From contig JAMWET010001892.1 in assembly GCA_024036415.1 (NCBI GenBank), forward strand, positions 52,501-116,500: a DNA stretch of 64,000 nt, given 5' to 3'. Every line of letters starts with the position of its first letter. The stretch's first letter is position 1. Source of the stretch: Prochilodus magdalenae (Eukaryota; Chordata; Actinopteri; Characiformes; Prochilodontidae). The position numbers and the translations under genes were made by a program. The notes under the pieces were generated by a model. The model saw only the letters and a list, made by a program, of their open reading frames with translations. It ran no database searches and was not told where the DNA came from. This document shows positions 1-14,035 of the stretch, piece after piece.

Positions 1-850
1 AACTATGCCCAGGATATTTCTATAGGCTTTATAATACGACGTAACGTATTTGTGAAGTGCTAAGTCAAGCATTTTGATGCAGTTATAACATCAGAGCCGC
101 TCATCAAACCAGAGAAACCTGTTTTTTGATGATACGTGTGGTTTAACCCCGATACTGTAGCAAACTGGTGCACAAGGTTGTGAGATTGAACGCACGTCTG
201 CTGTGGGCTAAACAGACGGACTGTCTTGGGACATCACAAAGACAGTCCATTCAACGTTTTGCTGTACACACGGTCCAGTAACTGAACAGTATGTACAGCT
301 GCTAAATGCAAATCTGAATGTAGACACATCAGTAATATAGTTCTGGGAGTGTTGATGTTTTTGTTATTGTTGGGGTTTCATAAGTCTAATAATGTATAAC
401 TTTTATGCATTATTATTTAGGCTAATTAGCATATTCATGCATGTAAATGTTTGGGGTTATAGTGCAACTGGAGATGGAAACACTAAGACCATCTAAGACT
501 AAGATACAGTAACCGAAACTCAGCATAGGATACTGAAAAAACAAATACTGAGCGCACACACAGCCCACAGAAACAGATCGTAATTATAATTATAATTACA
601 ATTCATATACAACCACAATCACACATGCCAGACAAAGAATAGAGTCAAACAGAGAGGTATACAAGCATAAGGACTGGCAAGGAACACATGGGAAGGGGAG
701 GAGCCACAAACTAGGAACAGGTAAAGGGCGTGGCTAAAGGGGGAGGGGCTAGAAACCAAAATAAACAGAAGCACATGGAAAAGACAGAAACATGAGGACA
801 ATAAATAAAGAAATAATAAGTTGCTTAATTGCTAAAACAAGAGTCTAAGT
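1..850. other. No gene recognised; AT-rich intergenic DNA
   Basis: Both strands carry only short, low-complexity open frames. I see no recognisable protein family, splice-paired exon or transposon terminus. A run of alternating attata/taatta near 577-605 is simple-sequence DNA. Confidence 0.5.
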
Positions 851-1520
851 GTCATCCAAAAACTGAGGCCGTAAATTAGTGTATTAAAGTCACAATTTAA
901 TATATTAAATTAACAAATTAATATATTCAGGCAACAGATCAATATATTAAGGCTACATATGACTCAGAATGAATATACTGAGGCTAAAAATAAGTAGATT
1001 GATTCCAGAAATGTATATATTGAGGCCACCAATTAAAACAAATGAATATATCGAGGTCACAAACGATAACACAGGAGCCACAAATGAATATACTGAGGTC
1101 ACAAATTATGATGTATATGTATATAATGTAATTTATATGTATAAAATGAGTTAAATATGAGAAATACTGGTGACCATAAATACTGAGGCCATAAATTACT
1201 GTACTGAGGCCACAATATAAAAATCTAAGCCACTGTTTACTATGGCGAGACCCCATATTTAAATACTGAGGCCGGAAATTAATATATTAAGGCCATAAAT
1301 TACTGTACTGAGGCCACAATATAAAAATCTAAGCCACTGTTTACTATGGCGAGACCCCATATTTAAATACTGAGGCCGGAAATTAATATATTAAGGCCAT
1401 AAATTACTATACTGAGGTCACGTGGCATACTATATGTAGCCCAGAAATGAATATACTGGTGAACCAATTTACTATATCGAGGGCGGTCATGACTCTACTG
1501 AGACTCAGACTCATGCATGG
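850..1520. repeat. Degenerate tandem repeat around an actgaggccacaaa motif, with a 104-bp tandem duplication
   Basis: The phrase 'tactgaggccacaaat' and close variants recur every 20-35 bp. Within this block a longer unit of 104 bp is duplicated head to tail: the string ccataaattact begins near 1189, 1293 and 1397. The intervening text, including ctaagccactgtttactatg, is essentially identical in the two full copies (about 1186-1395). Open frames here are by-products of the repeat. Confidence 0.8.
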
Positions 1521-1579
1521 AGGCCACAAATAAGAATTTGAGCTCGAGGCTTCAGCATATGAATTCGTAGCCTGAATAA

Positions 1580-1960
1580 ACTAATTTGTGAAACTCCTTA
1601 TCACCGTAATCCCTATGCGACTTCAGGGGCTCCGTAGGCTTTTAATAGCACGTGCTGGACGTTGTCTGGTGCTCGTGCACACGCACGCGCGCACACCGGA
1701 AACGCAGGCTAGCAGGAGAGCGCAGCGGAGATTTGGCTCTGTTAGAGGCCGTTTAAACCCGAAAACCCGCCCCGGTGTTCGGTTCGTGCAGACACGCGGG
1801 CTGTTCCGGCCGATGATCAGATGAAACCCGAAGTTTAAATGGGAGAAACGGCCAGCGGTGCTGACTGAAACCACAGCAGCCGGACAGACAGACAGACGGC
1901 ATGGGCAGAATGGGCAGCAGACACGGTGGGGCTCGTACCTCTCATCATTTCATCTGATTT
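1580..1960. promoter_or_regulatory. CpG-rich stretch, candidate plpp7 promoter / first exon region
   Basis: CpG dinucleotides are dense here (cgtgctggacg, cacgcacgcgcgcac, cgaaaacccgccccgg, gttccggccgatg) against an AT-rich background. It lies about 1 kb upstream of the plpp7 coding exon. That exon has a usable acceptor (ctttaatag, ending at 2710), so a spliced non-coding first exon in this region is plausible. The transcription start is not determinable. Positions 1621-1638 also match the terminus of the foldback element at 60999-61388. Confidence 0.4.
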
Positions 1961-2075
1961 AAAAATTTACTCAACCTGTTTAACCCCTGCATGCTCTCAC
2001 ATCAGTGCGCACTGACCGCCCGCTATCAGTGTTAGCCTAGCCGTTCATAGCGGTACGGTCTGTTTACACTGCACC

Positions 2076-2345
2076 TTAAAGGGGAATTCTGCTTTTCCAG
2101 AATTTCAGCATTATTAATGAGTTAAGATGTAAACAAGGTCCTTCAGAGTGGTGCGGTGTGTGAAAATAATTTCTAGAGAAGTCCAGAGAGCCATAATTCT
2201 GTTGTTCAAAGTGGTGGTGAATGGAACCAGACGTCTTAAAAGCTCTCTCCAAGAAAGTAATGCTGGTTTCGAGTGTCAGGGACCAAGGAAAACCAAAATT
2301 CCCTCTTGTATGTTTTTCTTGAGCAGCCGATAAACTCATATTTAC
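2076..2345. repeat. Dispersed repeat (ggggaattctgctt ... gtggtggtgaatggaacc type)
   Basis: The left part (ggggaattctgctttt followed by cattattaatgagttaagatgtaaa) is matched at about 8643-8740 (ggggaattccgctttaatg, cattattaaatggtaaagatg). The middle (gtggtggtgaatggaaccagacgtct) is matched by a family with copies near 3480, 14540, 34310, 60590 and 62850. This suggests a non-autonomous element of unknown class. It is not coding. Confidence 0.5.
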
Positions 2346-2710
2346 CAATAGTGTTTATGAGATAACAACCTTCAGCCCTTTATTAAAAGAACCCCTCTAA
2401 ATTTGCAGCAAATGCAAAGAAGTGACATACTTGTATTAGATCTGTGTTCTTTTCAGCACAAAGATAAAAAGGAGGATGTTTATTTTCCAGACCTCCATGC
2501 TGTTCTTTGTTCCCCACATGGTGGGTAGACCTAGAAACGAGTGTGTGCATATTTACTATTCTCCATTATTCCATAATTTTGGAATTCACCTTTACCATGC
2601 AAACGATGTAGGGCTGGTAAAAGCTTGGTTGTGTCTATTTGACTTTGGCTTGACTGGTGTTTATTTGTTTGTGTGATTTGACGTCCTGTCTTTGTTTGTG
2701 TCTTTAATAG

Positions 2711-5049
<2,339 letters not shown>

Positions 5050-5159
5050 AACAGAACTCTCTAGAACCGAAACAGAGACGTTCTCACAGGACCTCAAAAC
5101 TGCGGCTATTGTAATATGTATGTGTTTTAGATGTGATAATGTGAAACACTTGTCATTAC

Positions 5160-5166
5160 TGTTGTT

Positions 5167-5206
<40 letters not shown>

Positions 5207-5207
5207 G

Positions 5208-5241
<34 letters not shown>

Positions 5242-5245
5242 TTTG
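5160..5245. repeat. Trinucleotide microsatellite (taa)n/(tta)n, head-to-head
   Basis: A run of taa triplets is followed by a run of tta triplets 3' of the plpp7 stop codon. It has the same self-complementary arrangement as the intronic array at 3622-3705. Confidence 0.9.
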
Positions 5246-5465
5246 CTTTTTAAAAGTGGAATCAGTGATCTGGACCTTAAGTTATGCAAAATGAAAATAT
5301 TTAATATTCAAAATATCAAAATACCAAAATAAAAATAATACAAATAATAAAATTAACAACTAAAATAAAGTTTGGAAGACAAAATTAGTATCCAAAAAGT
5401 TCAAATAAAATTCCCAAAATGTCAGGTATCCAGAATTATTCAATTATGTTATGTATTATAATATA

Positions 5466-5996
5466 CAGGGGTTGGACAATGAAACTGAAACACCTGGTTT
5501 TAGACCACAGTCATTTATTAGTATGGTGTAGGGCCTCCTTTTGCGGCCAATACAGCCTCAGTTGGTCTTGGGAATGACATATACTGCGTCCTGCACAGTG
5601 GTCAGAGGGAGTTTAAGCCATTCCTCTTGCAGGATAGTGGCCAGGTCACTACGTGATGCTGGTGGAGGTTCGTCCTTCTTGGTGGTATGCTGACATTACC
5701 CTGGATACCGTGGCTCTTGATACATCACAAAGACTTGCTGTCTTGGTCACAGATGCGCCAGCAAGACGTGCACCAACAATCTGTCCTCTTTTGAACTCTG
5801 GTATGTCCCATAATGCTGTGTGCATTGCAGTATTTTGAGCAGAACTGTGCTCTTACCTGCTAACTGAACCTTCACACTCTGCTCTTACTGGTGCAATGTG
5901 CAGTTAATGAAGATTGGCCACCAGGCTGCTCCAATTTAGCCATGAGACCACCCACACTAAAATGACAGGTGTTTCAGTTTCATTGTCCAACCCCTG
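5466..5996 (-). mobile_element. Non-autonomous Tc1-type transposon, copy 1
   Basis: Terminal inverted repeats begin CAGGGGTTGGACAATGAAAC and end with its complement. TA dinucleotides flank both ends (5464-5465 and 5997-5998), the Tc1/mariner target duplication. The interior carries, on the minus strand, a helix-turn-helix remnant (KRGQIVGARLAGAS, then VTKTASLCDVSRATVS) of a Tc1 transposase. There is no DDE catalytic domain, so this is an internally deleted derivative. It is about 531 bp and nearly identical to the copy at 10009-10541, which lies in the opposite orientation. Confidence 0.93.
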
Positions 5997-6386
5997 TATA
6001 TATTATTATGTAACAAAAACTGTAACACAAATTGCCAAAACATTTAAATGATTAAACATGTTTGCCAAAATATATTTAATTCAGAAATAAAAAAAAATAG
6101 TTAGATTGTCAATATGTACTATAATCATCTGTGTATGTGTTTTATAAATTTGTCACTTTCAGAATATGATTGATTATGGTAGTTATTTTTACTAGTATTT
6201 TTAAAGCTCTGTTCATCATTCTGGACGCATCTAATGTTTGATTACAGCTTCTAGAGCTCCTACTGATTAACGAAAAGCTGTGACGTTGCTCAGGACGAGC
6301 ATAATAGAATCATTTTATACATTTTATCTAAAACCAACTTTAATCTTACTAAAAACACTGACTCCACTTTTAAATGGTAGCATATA

Positions 6387-6889
6387 CAGCTCTGGAAATA
6401 AATAAGAGGCTTATTCTTAAATCAGCATCTCCACATGTACAGCAGATTCTCAGTGAGGAACCGAAGCTTGGGTTCTAGCTTTACTGGCAGATACAGTGAG
6501 CATCTGGTTCATAGGAACAAGGTCCAGCAGCAAACACACAGGACAACACAGCTACAGACTGGCAGAGGGCCAAACCCCCTCTCTACTGACCGTGATGAGG
6601 ACCACCTCATTCCAGTGTCCCTTACCCACCGTAAGATGACCTCGAGTGACCTACAGAGAGACTGGCGAGCGGTGGCTGGGGTGAGACGCACAGCGAGCAT
6701 GGTTCTAAAAACAGGCTTCTGGAGGTCATTAGTGATTTTCTAAATACACAGATCTAATACAATATCTGATCTGGAGTTTGGGAGACATGCTTCCAGTAGT
6801 GTAGAGAATCAAACATAACTGAGGAATTCTGGTCCAGACCCCCAGACCCTGACCATTCTGAGGTGGCCTCTTAAATTGTTCCAGAGCTG
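6387..6889 (+). mobile_element. Non-autonomous Tc1-type transposon, second family
   Basis: Inverted ends (CAGCTCTGGAAATAAATAAG... and ...AATTGTTCCAGAGCTG) are flanked by TA at 6385-6386 and 6890-6891. The interior frame contains [16 protein letters not shown] and AVAGVRRTASMV. These resemble the second DNA-binding helix-turn-helix of Tc1 transposases (SL..R..TSSDLQ..W). The catalytic region is missing. Related fragments occur at 14008-14030, 54155-54475 and 58740-58972. Confidence 0.88.
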
Positions 6890-6891
6890 TA

Positions 6892-9016
6892 TATGAGTGC
6901 ATGCAAAACTTTGGGTGCTCCTGGACAGGTTTCCTGTTGGTGATTTTCTAATTGTAAATAAGTGAACAAGTCTGTACCTTTTTAATATGCATTGCTGTTT
7001 ATTTACTGAGCTATGAAGCTCATTTTTTTACTTCATGATTTGATTTTGGGGTCTACGAGAATAGATTTACACGCTCCAGTTTCCCCCCAACTTTTTTTCC
7101 TTACTGTACACCTGTATCCGCCCTCTGTCTGACACGCAGTTAAAGCTCCTGTGTCTTTAAGGCCTGCCTCAGGTTGAGCCCAGTGTGCTGAGACGGGTCA
7201 GCTCACCCACTCTGATTGATTCTGAGCCACCTGAGTTGCGTCCAGGTGCACGTTGCGCTCCTGCTCCGCCGTGGCTGTTCTTGGAATGTCGTTGGTTCTG
7301 TCGTCTCCCTGGCTTGCCTAGGTGGGTCAGGTCTGCCAACATTTGTGTGAGGGTGTGCCAAGCTTCCCGGGCGGGCAGGAGGGACTGTGTTACATGATGA
7401 TGTCACCTAGGGCTGTAATTTCAACGAGACGTTTCCAGTTTTTGATGCACAAAAACACAGACAACACACTAACGAGAGAAACCAGAGGAGCATAAGCTTC
7501 CCTTTAAGGGTCTGTGCAAAACTTATATATTTTTTTGATCGTAGATTTTCTGAACAGGTCATAATGGGGCGGGGTTTTCAACTTTTCCATACACCTGAAT
7601 AGTGGAATACGATGTAGAGGCCACTCCAGGTGTTGCTGTCTGCTGCAGCTTAATGATCATGTGATCAACTTTTGAGTGAAGTGTTTGATTTCTATTTATG
7701 CAGTTGATTCTTCTTCTATTTGAATCCTCAGAGCTGCTGTATAACCATGGCAACAGTCTTGCCATATATGGATCATGCACAGTGTCTTATTAATATGTTG
7801 AACTTCTCTGGACCTGATGCTGCTACATCACGTGCACCGCTCATGTACCGTTCTCAGCTTTAACACCGCGAATGTCTCCCGAACTATGCAACAGTTTTCT
7901 ATTTCCATTGCTGTGTGAAAGGCCAAGCTCCTTGAAAATGAAAATCCAGAAGCCTCGGTGACTAACCATTTGGTGTGTGCACCCGTTATCTTTATTACAG
8001 CTCCCGTTCATTTCAGGGGACTCGCTTTCAGTTCAGCCTTAGAAGTCCTTTTAGCATATTCAGCTTCTCAGCATCCCAACAATCCGAGCACATTCAGTGA
8101 TGTTAAGGTCTGGACCGTGGTCAGTCCCGTGTTCTGAGAGCACCGGCAGCTTCCTGAGACGTACACGTCCTTTCAGATCCATGGCACTGAGTTCCTCTTC
8201 ACACAGAGGATGGATGAACAGCTGTGGATGTTTTCAGATCTGAAGCAGGAGTAGAACGGGACGTTCTCCTGTGCTGTTTATATAGTGGGGACAGTTTTGG
8301 TGGGTCTACCAGGTCTGTCAGGTCTTCCGGGTGGTTGTAAGGAGTCCAGTTTTCTGTGTGCTGCACAACCTAATGGCCGTTTAGAGCGGCGCAACACTTC
8401 AGCGTCTGAACCTGCATGAGAGCCATCCCACTATGTACAATACTGTCACTTTTAAAGACGCATGTTTAATGTTCCACTTATTCTCTTTATTATATTCGAT
8501 TCCCACAGTATTTTGAGACAGATAGTTTGCTAGGTCTGTGCTGTGTACAGAGTTGTATGTTGATTTTAAAATATGCATTTTTTTAAAATACTGTTGCAAA
8601 AAGATGAAAAGCTCTGTATTACTCGCTGTGTGGTGTTTTCAAAGGGGAATTCCGCTTTAATGAATTTTCTGCATTATTAAATGGTAAAGATGTTGGTAAA
8701 GCCATGTAGAGTGGTTCGGGGTGAAATACTCAGCTCTATGGAGTCTTAACCCATAAGAGCCCACAGGGGCGTATGTGTCACAAGCCTTTTAAAAGTCTGT
8801 AAAGTTCTTTATACAGCTTTATCCTTCACCTAAACACATGGGGTCCCTGAGTGACCTATACCCAACATCCTGGATGCAGTCACATGACAGGTGGTGAACA
8901 TATGACCTCATTTAGAAAATGGCGATGTGCTTGGTTAGTGCAGTTAGAGAGAAAACCAGCTCATTTTACAGTCTGGGTTTTATACCTATAAGATTCCGAC
9001 CCATTTAAGAGCTCTA
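6892..9016. other. Intergenic, no gene recognised
   Basis: Open frames are short and lack family similarity. A moderately CpG-containing stretch lies at 7140-7390. A dispersed repeat copy (ggggaattccgctttaatg ... cattattaaatgg) lies at 8643-8740. Nothing else can be supported. Confidence 0.5.
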
Positions 9017-9395
9017 ATGTTCATATACCCATATTCTATATTACATATACCCATATTCTATATTACACACACTCATATTCTATATCACACATACCCCTAT
9101 TCTATATCACACATACCCATATTCTATATTACACATACCCATATTCTATATTACACATACCCATATTCTATATTACATATACCCATATTCTATATCACAT
9201 ATACCCATATTCTATATTACACATACCCATATTCTATATTACATATACCCATATTCTATATCACATATACCCATATTCTATATTACATATACCCATATTC
9301 TATATCACACATACCCATATTCTATATTACATATACCCATATTCTATATTACACATCCCCATATTCTATATTACACATAACCATATTCTATATGA
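9017..9395. repeat. 22-bp minisatellite (tacccatattctatattacaca)
   Basis: About 17 head-to-tail copies vary mainly at ttacata/ttacaca/tcacaca. The unit is not a multiple of three, but the array keeps three stop-free frames, which produces an apparent 258-codon open frame of Tyr/Ser/Ile/His repeats. I do not regard it as a gene. Confidence 0.93.
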
Positions 9396-9401
9396 CATAT
9401 A

Positions 9402-9640
9402 TGGAGTTCACTAGAGCTTCCCAGGTTGCCACTGGAATCCTCCTTCACTCCTCTATGATGACATCACGGAGCTGGTGGATGTTAGAGACCTTGCGCTCCT
9501 CCACCTTCCGTTTGAGGATGCCCCACAGATGCTCAATAGGGTTTACATTTGGAGACAAGCTTGGCCAGTCCAGCACCTTTACCCTCAGGTTCTTTAGGAT
9601 GGCAGTGGTGGTCTTGGAGGTGGGTTTGAGTTATTTTGAG
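9402..9640 (-). pseudogene. Tc1-type transposase catalytic-domain relic
   Basis: Read on the minus strand, the sequence encodes TAILKNLRVKVLDWPSLSPN followed by VNPIEHLWGILKRKVEERK and a helix ending VATWEALVNS. DWP.LSP..NPIEHLW..LKRKV is the conserved signature around the last catalytic acidic residues of Tc1 transposases. A TGA replaces the expected Trp codon just after IIEE, and no upstream catalytic domain is present, so the copy is dead. It abuts the 22-bp minisatellite directly. Confidence 0.9.
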
Positions 9641-9715
9641 AGCACAGGAAATTTACACTGCTATGCTAGCTGTGCACTGATTGCTGTACATGGTATTAAA
9701 GTGTCATATATTCTT

Positions 9716-9780
9716 ATATATATATATATATACTCTATATATATATATATATATATATACTCCTCTATATATATCATATA
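9716..9780. repeat. (TA)n microsatellite
   Basis: Two uninterrupted TA runs are separated by tactc-type interruptions. Confidence 0.9.
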
Positions 9781-9936
9781 TGGTGGAAATTAGAAAAACA
9801 TATCTCCATTTTTGATGATTTTGACTTTTATGTATCATTCGATCACATGAGCTGCCGTTTACACTGAGTGTGAATTTCAGGATAAATGGACCAAAAGAAA
9901 TGGCCCAAAGATCACTTGGAAAAACTCTGGTTCCAT

Positions 9937-9992
9937 TGACTTACATTAGAATTAGCTGTATTGGAGAGACTTGTTTTTCTTTGGACAGTGAC
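9937..9992. repeat. Dispersed repeat, paired with 49851-49932
   Basis: The phrases tggttccattgacttacatta and gtttttctttggacagtgac flank a tattggaga core. The same phrases in the same order occur at 49851-49932, so both are copies of an interspersed repeat of unknown class. Confidence 0.6.
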
Positions 9993-10008
9993 TATATATA
10001 TAGATATA

Positions 10009-10541
10009 CAGGGGTTGGACAATGAAACTGAAACACCTGTCATTGTAGTGTGGGAGGTCTCATGGCTAAATTGGACCAGCCTGGTGGCCAATCTTCATTA
10101 ACTGCACATTGCACCAGTAAGAGCAGAGTGTGAAGGTTCAGTTAGCAGGTAAGAGCACAGTTCTGCTCAAAATACTGCAATGCACACAGCATTATGGGGG
10201 ACATACCAGAGTTCAAAAGAGGACAGATTGTTGGTGCACGTCTTGCTGGCGCATCTGTGACCAAGACAGCAAGTCTTTGTGATGTATCAAGAGCCACGGT
10301 ATCCAGGGTAATGTCAGCATACCACCAAGAAGGACGAACCTCCACCAGCATCACGTAGTGACCTGGCCACTATCCTGCAAGAAGAATGGCTTAAACTCCC
10401 TCTGACCACTGTGCAGGACGCAGTATGTGTCATTCCCAAGACCAACTGACGCTGTATTGGCCGCAAAAGGAGGCCCTACACCATACTAATAAATGACTGT
10501 GGTCTAAAACCAGGTGTTTCAGTTTCATTGTCCAACCCCTG
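10009..10541 (+). mobile_element. Non-autonomous Tc1-type transposon, copy 2
   Basis: It shares the inverted ends of the 5466-5996 element and is flanked by TA at 10007-10008 and 10542-10543. On the plus strand it carries the helix-turn-helix remnant IPEFKRGQIVGARLAGASVT and DVSRATVSRVMSAYHQEG. Length is about 533 bp. The catalytic domain is deleted in the same way as in copy 1, so both come from one already-deleted progenitor. Confidence 0.93.
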
Positions 10542-10544
10542 TAT

Positions 10545-11285
10545 ATATATATATATAAATTAATAAATTAATAATTTACAGAAATGTGAGGGGTGTACTT
10601 ACTTACTATACTTAGATACTATATATACTACATTATTCATAGTGCAATAATTATAACACTTTGAAAAAAAATTAATTAAATCATGAGTTGTCTAATTTGA
10701 CCAGAAATCAGTTCCTTGTTATTATTCTAAATTATTTTCAGAAATGTAGTTGATGATTTAAGTGTTGACGATTATAAATTTATATATGGACTATATTATA
10801 TTAGAACAACCTGTTTCTCCACATTGAGCTGTTTACAGGGGAATGAAGGAGAGTGTGAAGAGCAGCTCGTGTTTAAAATGATGATAAAGCTCTTTATGAA
10901 AGGATGTCAGCCGTGTTGTATTGTTGACAGATCGTGTTCCCCATGCCCATTTATGGCCAGACCCCACTGAACGGACCCTGTAGGCCTGACTGTAGGGTGA
11001 TGAAGCTCAGTTAGACTGGGTTTGTTTGGCTCAGTTGGAGTTGCCAACATGAACACATGCGTGCTATAGATAAACTGCTGGTCAGATTAGAGTATCAGGG
11101 CCGACCAGGCTGCTGTCTGTGACACGCATGGCGTAATCTATACTGGGCCGTGTGCGCTGCTCTGACAGACCAGTCCACTTCCTTCACAAGGCATTCAGCA
11201 GAATTTAGCACAAAGACTGTCACTCACTGAGCTCACTGTCATCAACAAACAAGCGCTTACTGAAAGCTAGCAGGCGGATGGTTCT
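10545..11285. other. Intergenic, no gene recognised
   Basis: AT-rich sequence followed by a unique-looking GC-moderate stretch (10920-11230). It has no open frame of note and no splice-paired exon. Confidence 0.45.
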
Positions 11286-11289
11286 CTAA

Positions 11290-11861
11290 AGGTGTTTCCA
11301 ATAAACGAGCCAGTGAATGAAAGTACAATGTAGGTGTTTCTAATAAAGTGGCCGGTCAGTGGAAGTAGAAGGTAGGTGTTTCTAGTAAAGTGGCCGGTCA
11401 GTGGAAGTAGAAGATGGGTGTTTCTAATAAAGTGGCCGGTCAGTGGAAGTAGAAGGTAGGTGTTTCTAATAAAGTGGCCGGTCAGTGGAAGTAGAAGATG
11501 GGTGTTTCTAATAAAGTGGCCGGTCAGTGGAAGTAGAAGATGGGTGTTTCTAATAAAGTGGCCGGTCAGTGGAAGTAGAAGATGGGTGTTTCTAATAAAG
11601 TGGCCAGTGAGTGGATATAGAAGGTAGGTGTTTCTAATAAAGTGGCCAGTGAGTGGATATAGAAGGTAGGTGTTTCTAATAAAGTGGCCAGTTAGTGGAA
11701 GTACAAGCTGGGTGTTTCTAATAAAGTGGCCGGTCAGTGGAAGTAGAAGGTAGGTGTTTCTAATAAAGTGGCCGGTTAGTGGAAGTAGAAGGTAGGTGTT
11801 TCTAATAAAGTGGCCAGTCAGTGGAAGTAGAAGGTAGGTGTTTCTAATAAAGTGGCCAGTG
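11290..11861 (-). repeat. 42-bp minisatellite, array 1 (about 13-14 copies)
   Basis: The plus-strand unit is ggtgtttctaataaagtggc followed by cggtcagtggaagtagaaggta. It is the reverse complement of the arrays at 56933-58739 and 59635-60243. Forty-two bases is 14 codons, so the array holds a long open frame repeating TGHFIRNTYLLLPL; this is a by-product and not a protein gene. Confidence 0.95.
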
Positions 11862-12156
11862 ATCACTAAACCAGACCCTCACCCATAGTGATAAAATGGT
11901 GGTGAGAAATGCACTCAGGGCTGTCCACTTCAGCCTGTCTGCTGCAGATCCTCTGTGAATAGAGTAATACACAGGGGGTGAAGTGAAGCGGATGGACGGA
12001 TGAGTGGCCCCTGGGGGCTCCAAGGCAGGCTGCCTGTGAAGGAGAAAGAAGAGGAACTCAGCTGGACACCCCCACAAGACACTGCGGCTGTTTCCAGCAT
12101 GAGGCCCGTTAAAAGATGGCCGAAACACGTGCTTCTGACAACTTCTAACATACAGC

Positions 12157-12186
12157 TCACTGGCCACTTTATTAGAAACACCCAAC
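12157..12186 (+). repeat. Single 42-bp-type repeat unit
   Basis: The string cactggccactttattagaa followed by acacccaac is one isolated unit of the 42-bp family. It is in the opposite orientation to the array about 300 bp upstream. Confidence 0.8.
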
Positions 12187-12189
12187 TGA

Positions 12190-12529
12190 CAAAGATCTTT
12201 CTGATAAAGTGTTGAGTAGGTAATGTTAGGTAATGTTTGGTTATTTGCCTGGACCATACAGCTCTAATACAAACATCTGTTCAGGCGTTTGCTTAAAGCT
12301 GATAAACTAAAGCTTAACTTTGGTGCCACCTAGTGGAGCACCGACACTAACACATCGAAATGCAGGGTAAAGGAGGAAAAACAGTGCTCAGGTTTTCTCC
12401 ACTACCCTTATCAGTGACTTTGTGATCATCATATTTCATAAACATTGCCCATCTCCACCTGCCATTTTCACAAATTCCCAAAACGTTGGAACCCAGTGGG
12501 GCTGGATGAGGGAAGAGGACAGATGAGGA
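12190..12529. other. Intergenic spacer, nothing recognised
   Basis: Unique-looking sequence between two minisatellites. There is no open frame with family similarity and no transposon end. Confidence 0.45.
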
Positions 12530-13932
12530 CTCCTGGACACTCTAGACACTTTACTGTATATCCTGTACATCTGGGCTCCTGGACACTCTAGACACTTTAC
12601 TGTATATCCTCTACATCTGCACTCCTGGACACTCTAGACACTTTACTGTATATCCTGTACATCTGCGCTCCTGGACACTCTAGACACTTTACTGTATATC
12701 CTGTACATCTGCACTCCTGGACACTCTAGACACTTTACTGTATATCCTGTACATCTGGGCTCCTGGACACTCTAGACACTTTACTGTACATCCTCCACAT
12801 CTGCACTCCTGGACACTCTAGACACTTTACTGTATATCCTCTACATCTGCACTCCTGGACACTCTAGACACTTTACTGTATATCCTGTACATCTGCGCTC
12901 CTGGACACTCTAGACACTTTACTGTATATCCTGTACATCTGCACTCCTGGACACTCTAGACACTTTACTGTATATCCTGTACATCTGCGCTCCTGGACAC
13001 TCTAGACACTTTACTGTATATCCTGTACATTTGCACTCCTGGACACTCTAGACACTTTACTGTATATCCTGTACATTTGCACTCCTGGACACTCTAGACA
13101 CTTTACTGTATATCCTGTACATTTGCACTCCTGGACACTCTAGACACTTTACTGTATATCCTGTACATCTGCACTCCTGGACACTCTAGACACTTTACTG
13201 TACATCCTCCACATCTGCACTCCTGGACACTCTAGACACTTTACTGTATATCCTCTACATCTGCACTCCTGGACACTCTAGACACTTTACTGTATATCCT
13301 CTACATCTGCACTCCTGGACACTCTAGACGCTTTACTGTATATCCTGTACATCAGCGCTCCTGGACACTCTAGACACTTTACTGTATATCCTGTACGTCT
13401 GCGCTCCTGGACACTCTAGACACTTTACTGTATATCCTGTACATCTGCGCTCCTGGACACTCTAGACACTTTACTGTATATCCTGTACATCTGCACTCCT
13501 GGACACTCTAGACACTTTACTGTATATCCTGTACGTCTGCGCTCCTGGACACTCTAGACACTTTACTGTATATCCTGTACATCTGCGCTCCTGGACACTC
13601 TAGACACTTTACTGTATATCCTGTACATCTGCACTCCTGGACACTCTAGACACTTTACTGTATATCCTGTACATCTACACTCCTGGACACTCTAGACACT
13701 TTACTGTATATCCTGTACATCTGCACTCCTGGACACTCTAGACGCTTTACTGTATATCCTGTACATCTGCACTCCTGGACACTCTAGACACTTTACTGTA
13801 TATCCTGTACATCTGCACTCCTGGACACTCTAGACACTTTACTGTATATCCTGTACATTTGCACTCCTGGACACTCTAGACCCTTTACTGTATATCCTCT
13901 ACATCAGCACTCCTGGACACTCTAGACACTTT
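12530..13932. repeat. 46-bp minisatellite (about 30 copies)
   Basis: The unit is ctcctggacactctagacac, tttactgtatatcctgtaca, tctgca. Copies are nearly identical; variants recur (tctggg, tctgcg, cctctaca, acgtctgcg) and some variant pairs repeat in the same order, pointing to multi-unit duplication. The unit is not a multiple of three and stops occur in all frames, so there is no coding potential. Confidence 0.97.
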
Positions 13933-14007
13933 TTAAACATATTTTTATGGGTCTAGAGTGGATGTTTTGTGCATATTTCCTGCCTCGTTGTGATAAGTAA
14001 AATATCT

Positions 14008-14035
14008 AGCTCTGGAAATAAATTAGAGCAGTGTG
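14008..14035 (+). repeat. Solo terminus of the second Tc1 family
   Basis: The sequence ctagctctggaaataaatta matches the left inverted end of the element at 6387-6889. No matching right end follows, so this is a fragment. Confidence 0.5.

Noticed and set aside
1588..1874. Overlapping open frames in the CpG-rich block upstream of plpp7
   Set aside because: Frames on both strands are open only because CpG-rich DNA has few stops; no family similarity.
9017..9793. 258-codon open frame on the plus strand
   Set aside because: It is a translation of the 22-bp minisatellite, an antisense transposase relic and a TA run; no conserved domain.
11267..11866. 199-codon minus-strand frame repeating TGHFIRNTYLLLPL
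   Set aside because: A 42-bp repeat period keeps frames open; the same peptide arises wherever this minisatellite occurs.
12530..13932. Possible CRISPR-like array
   Set aside because: Units are contiguous tandem repeats without unique spacers, in a vertebrate genome.
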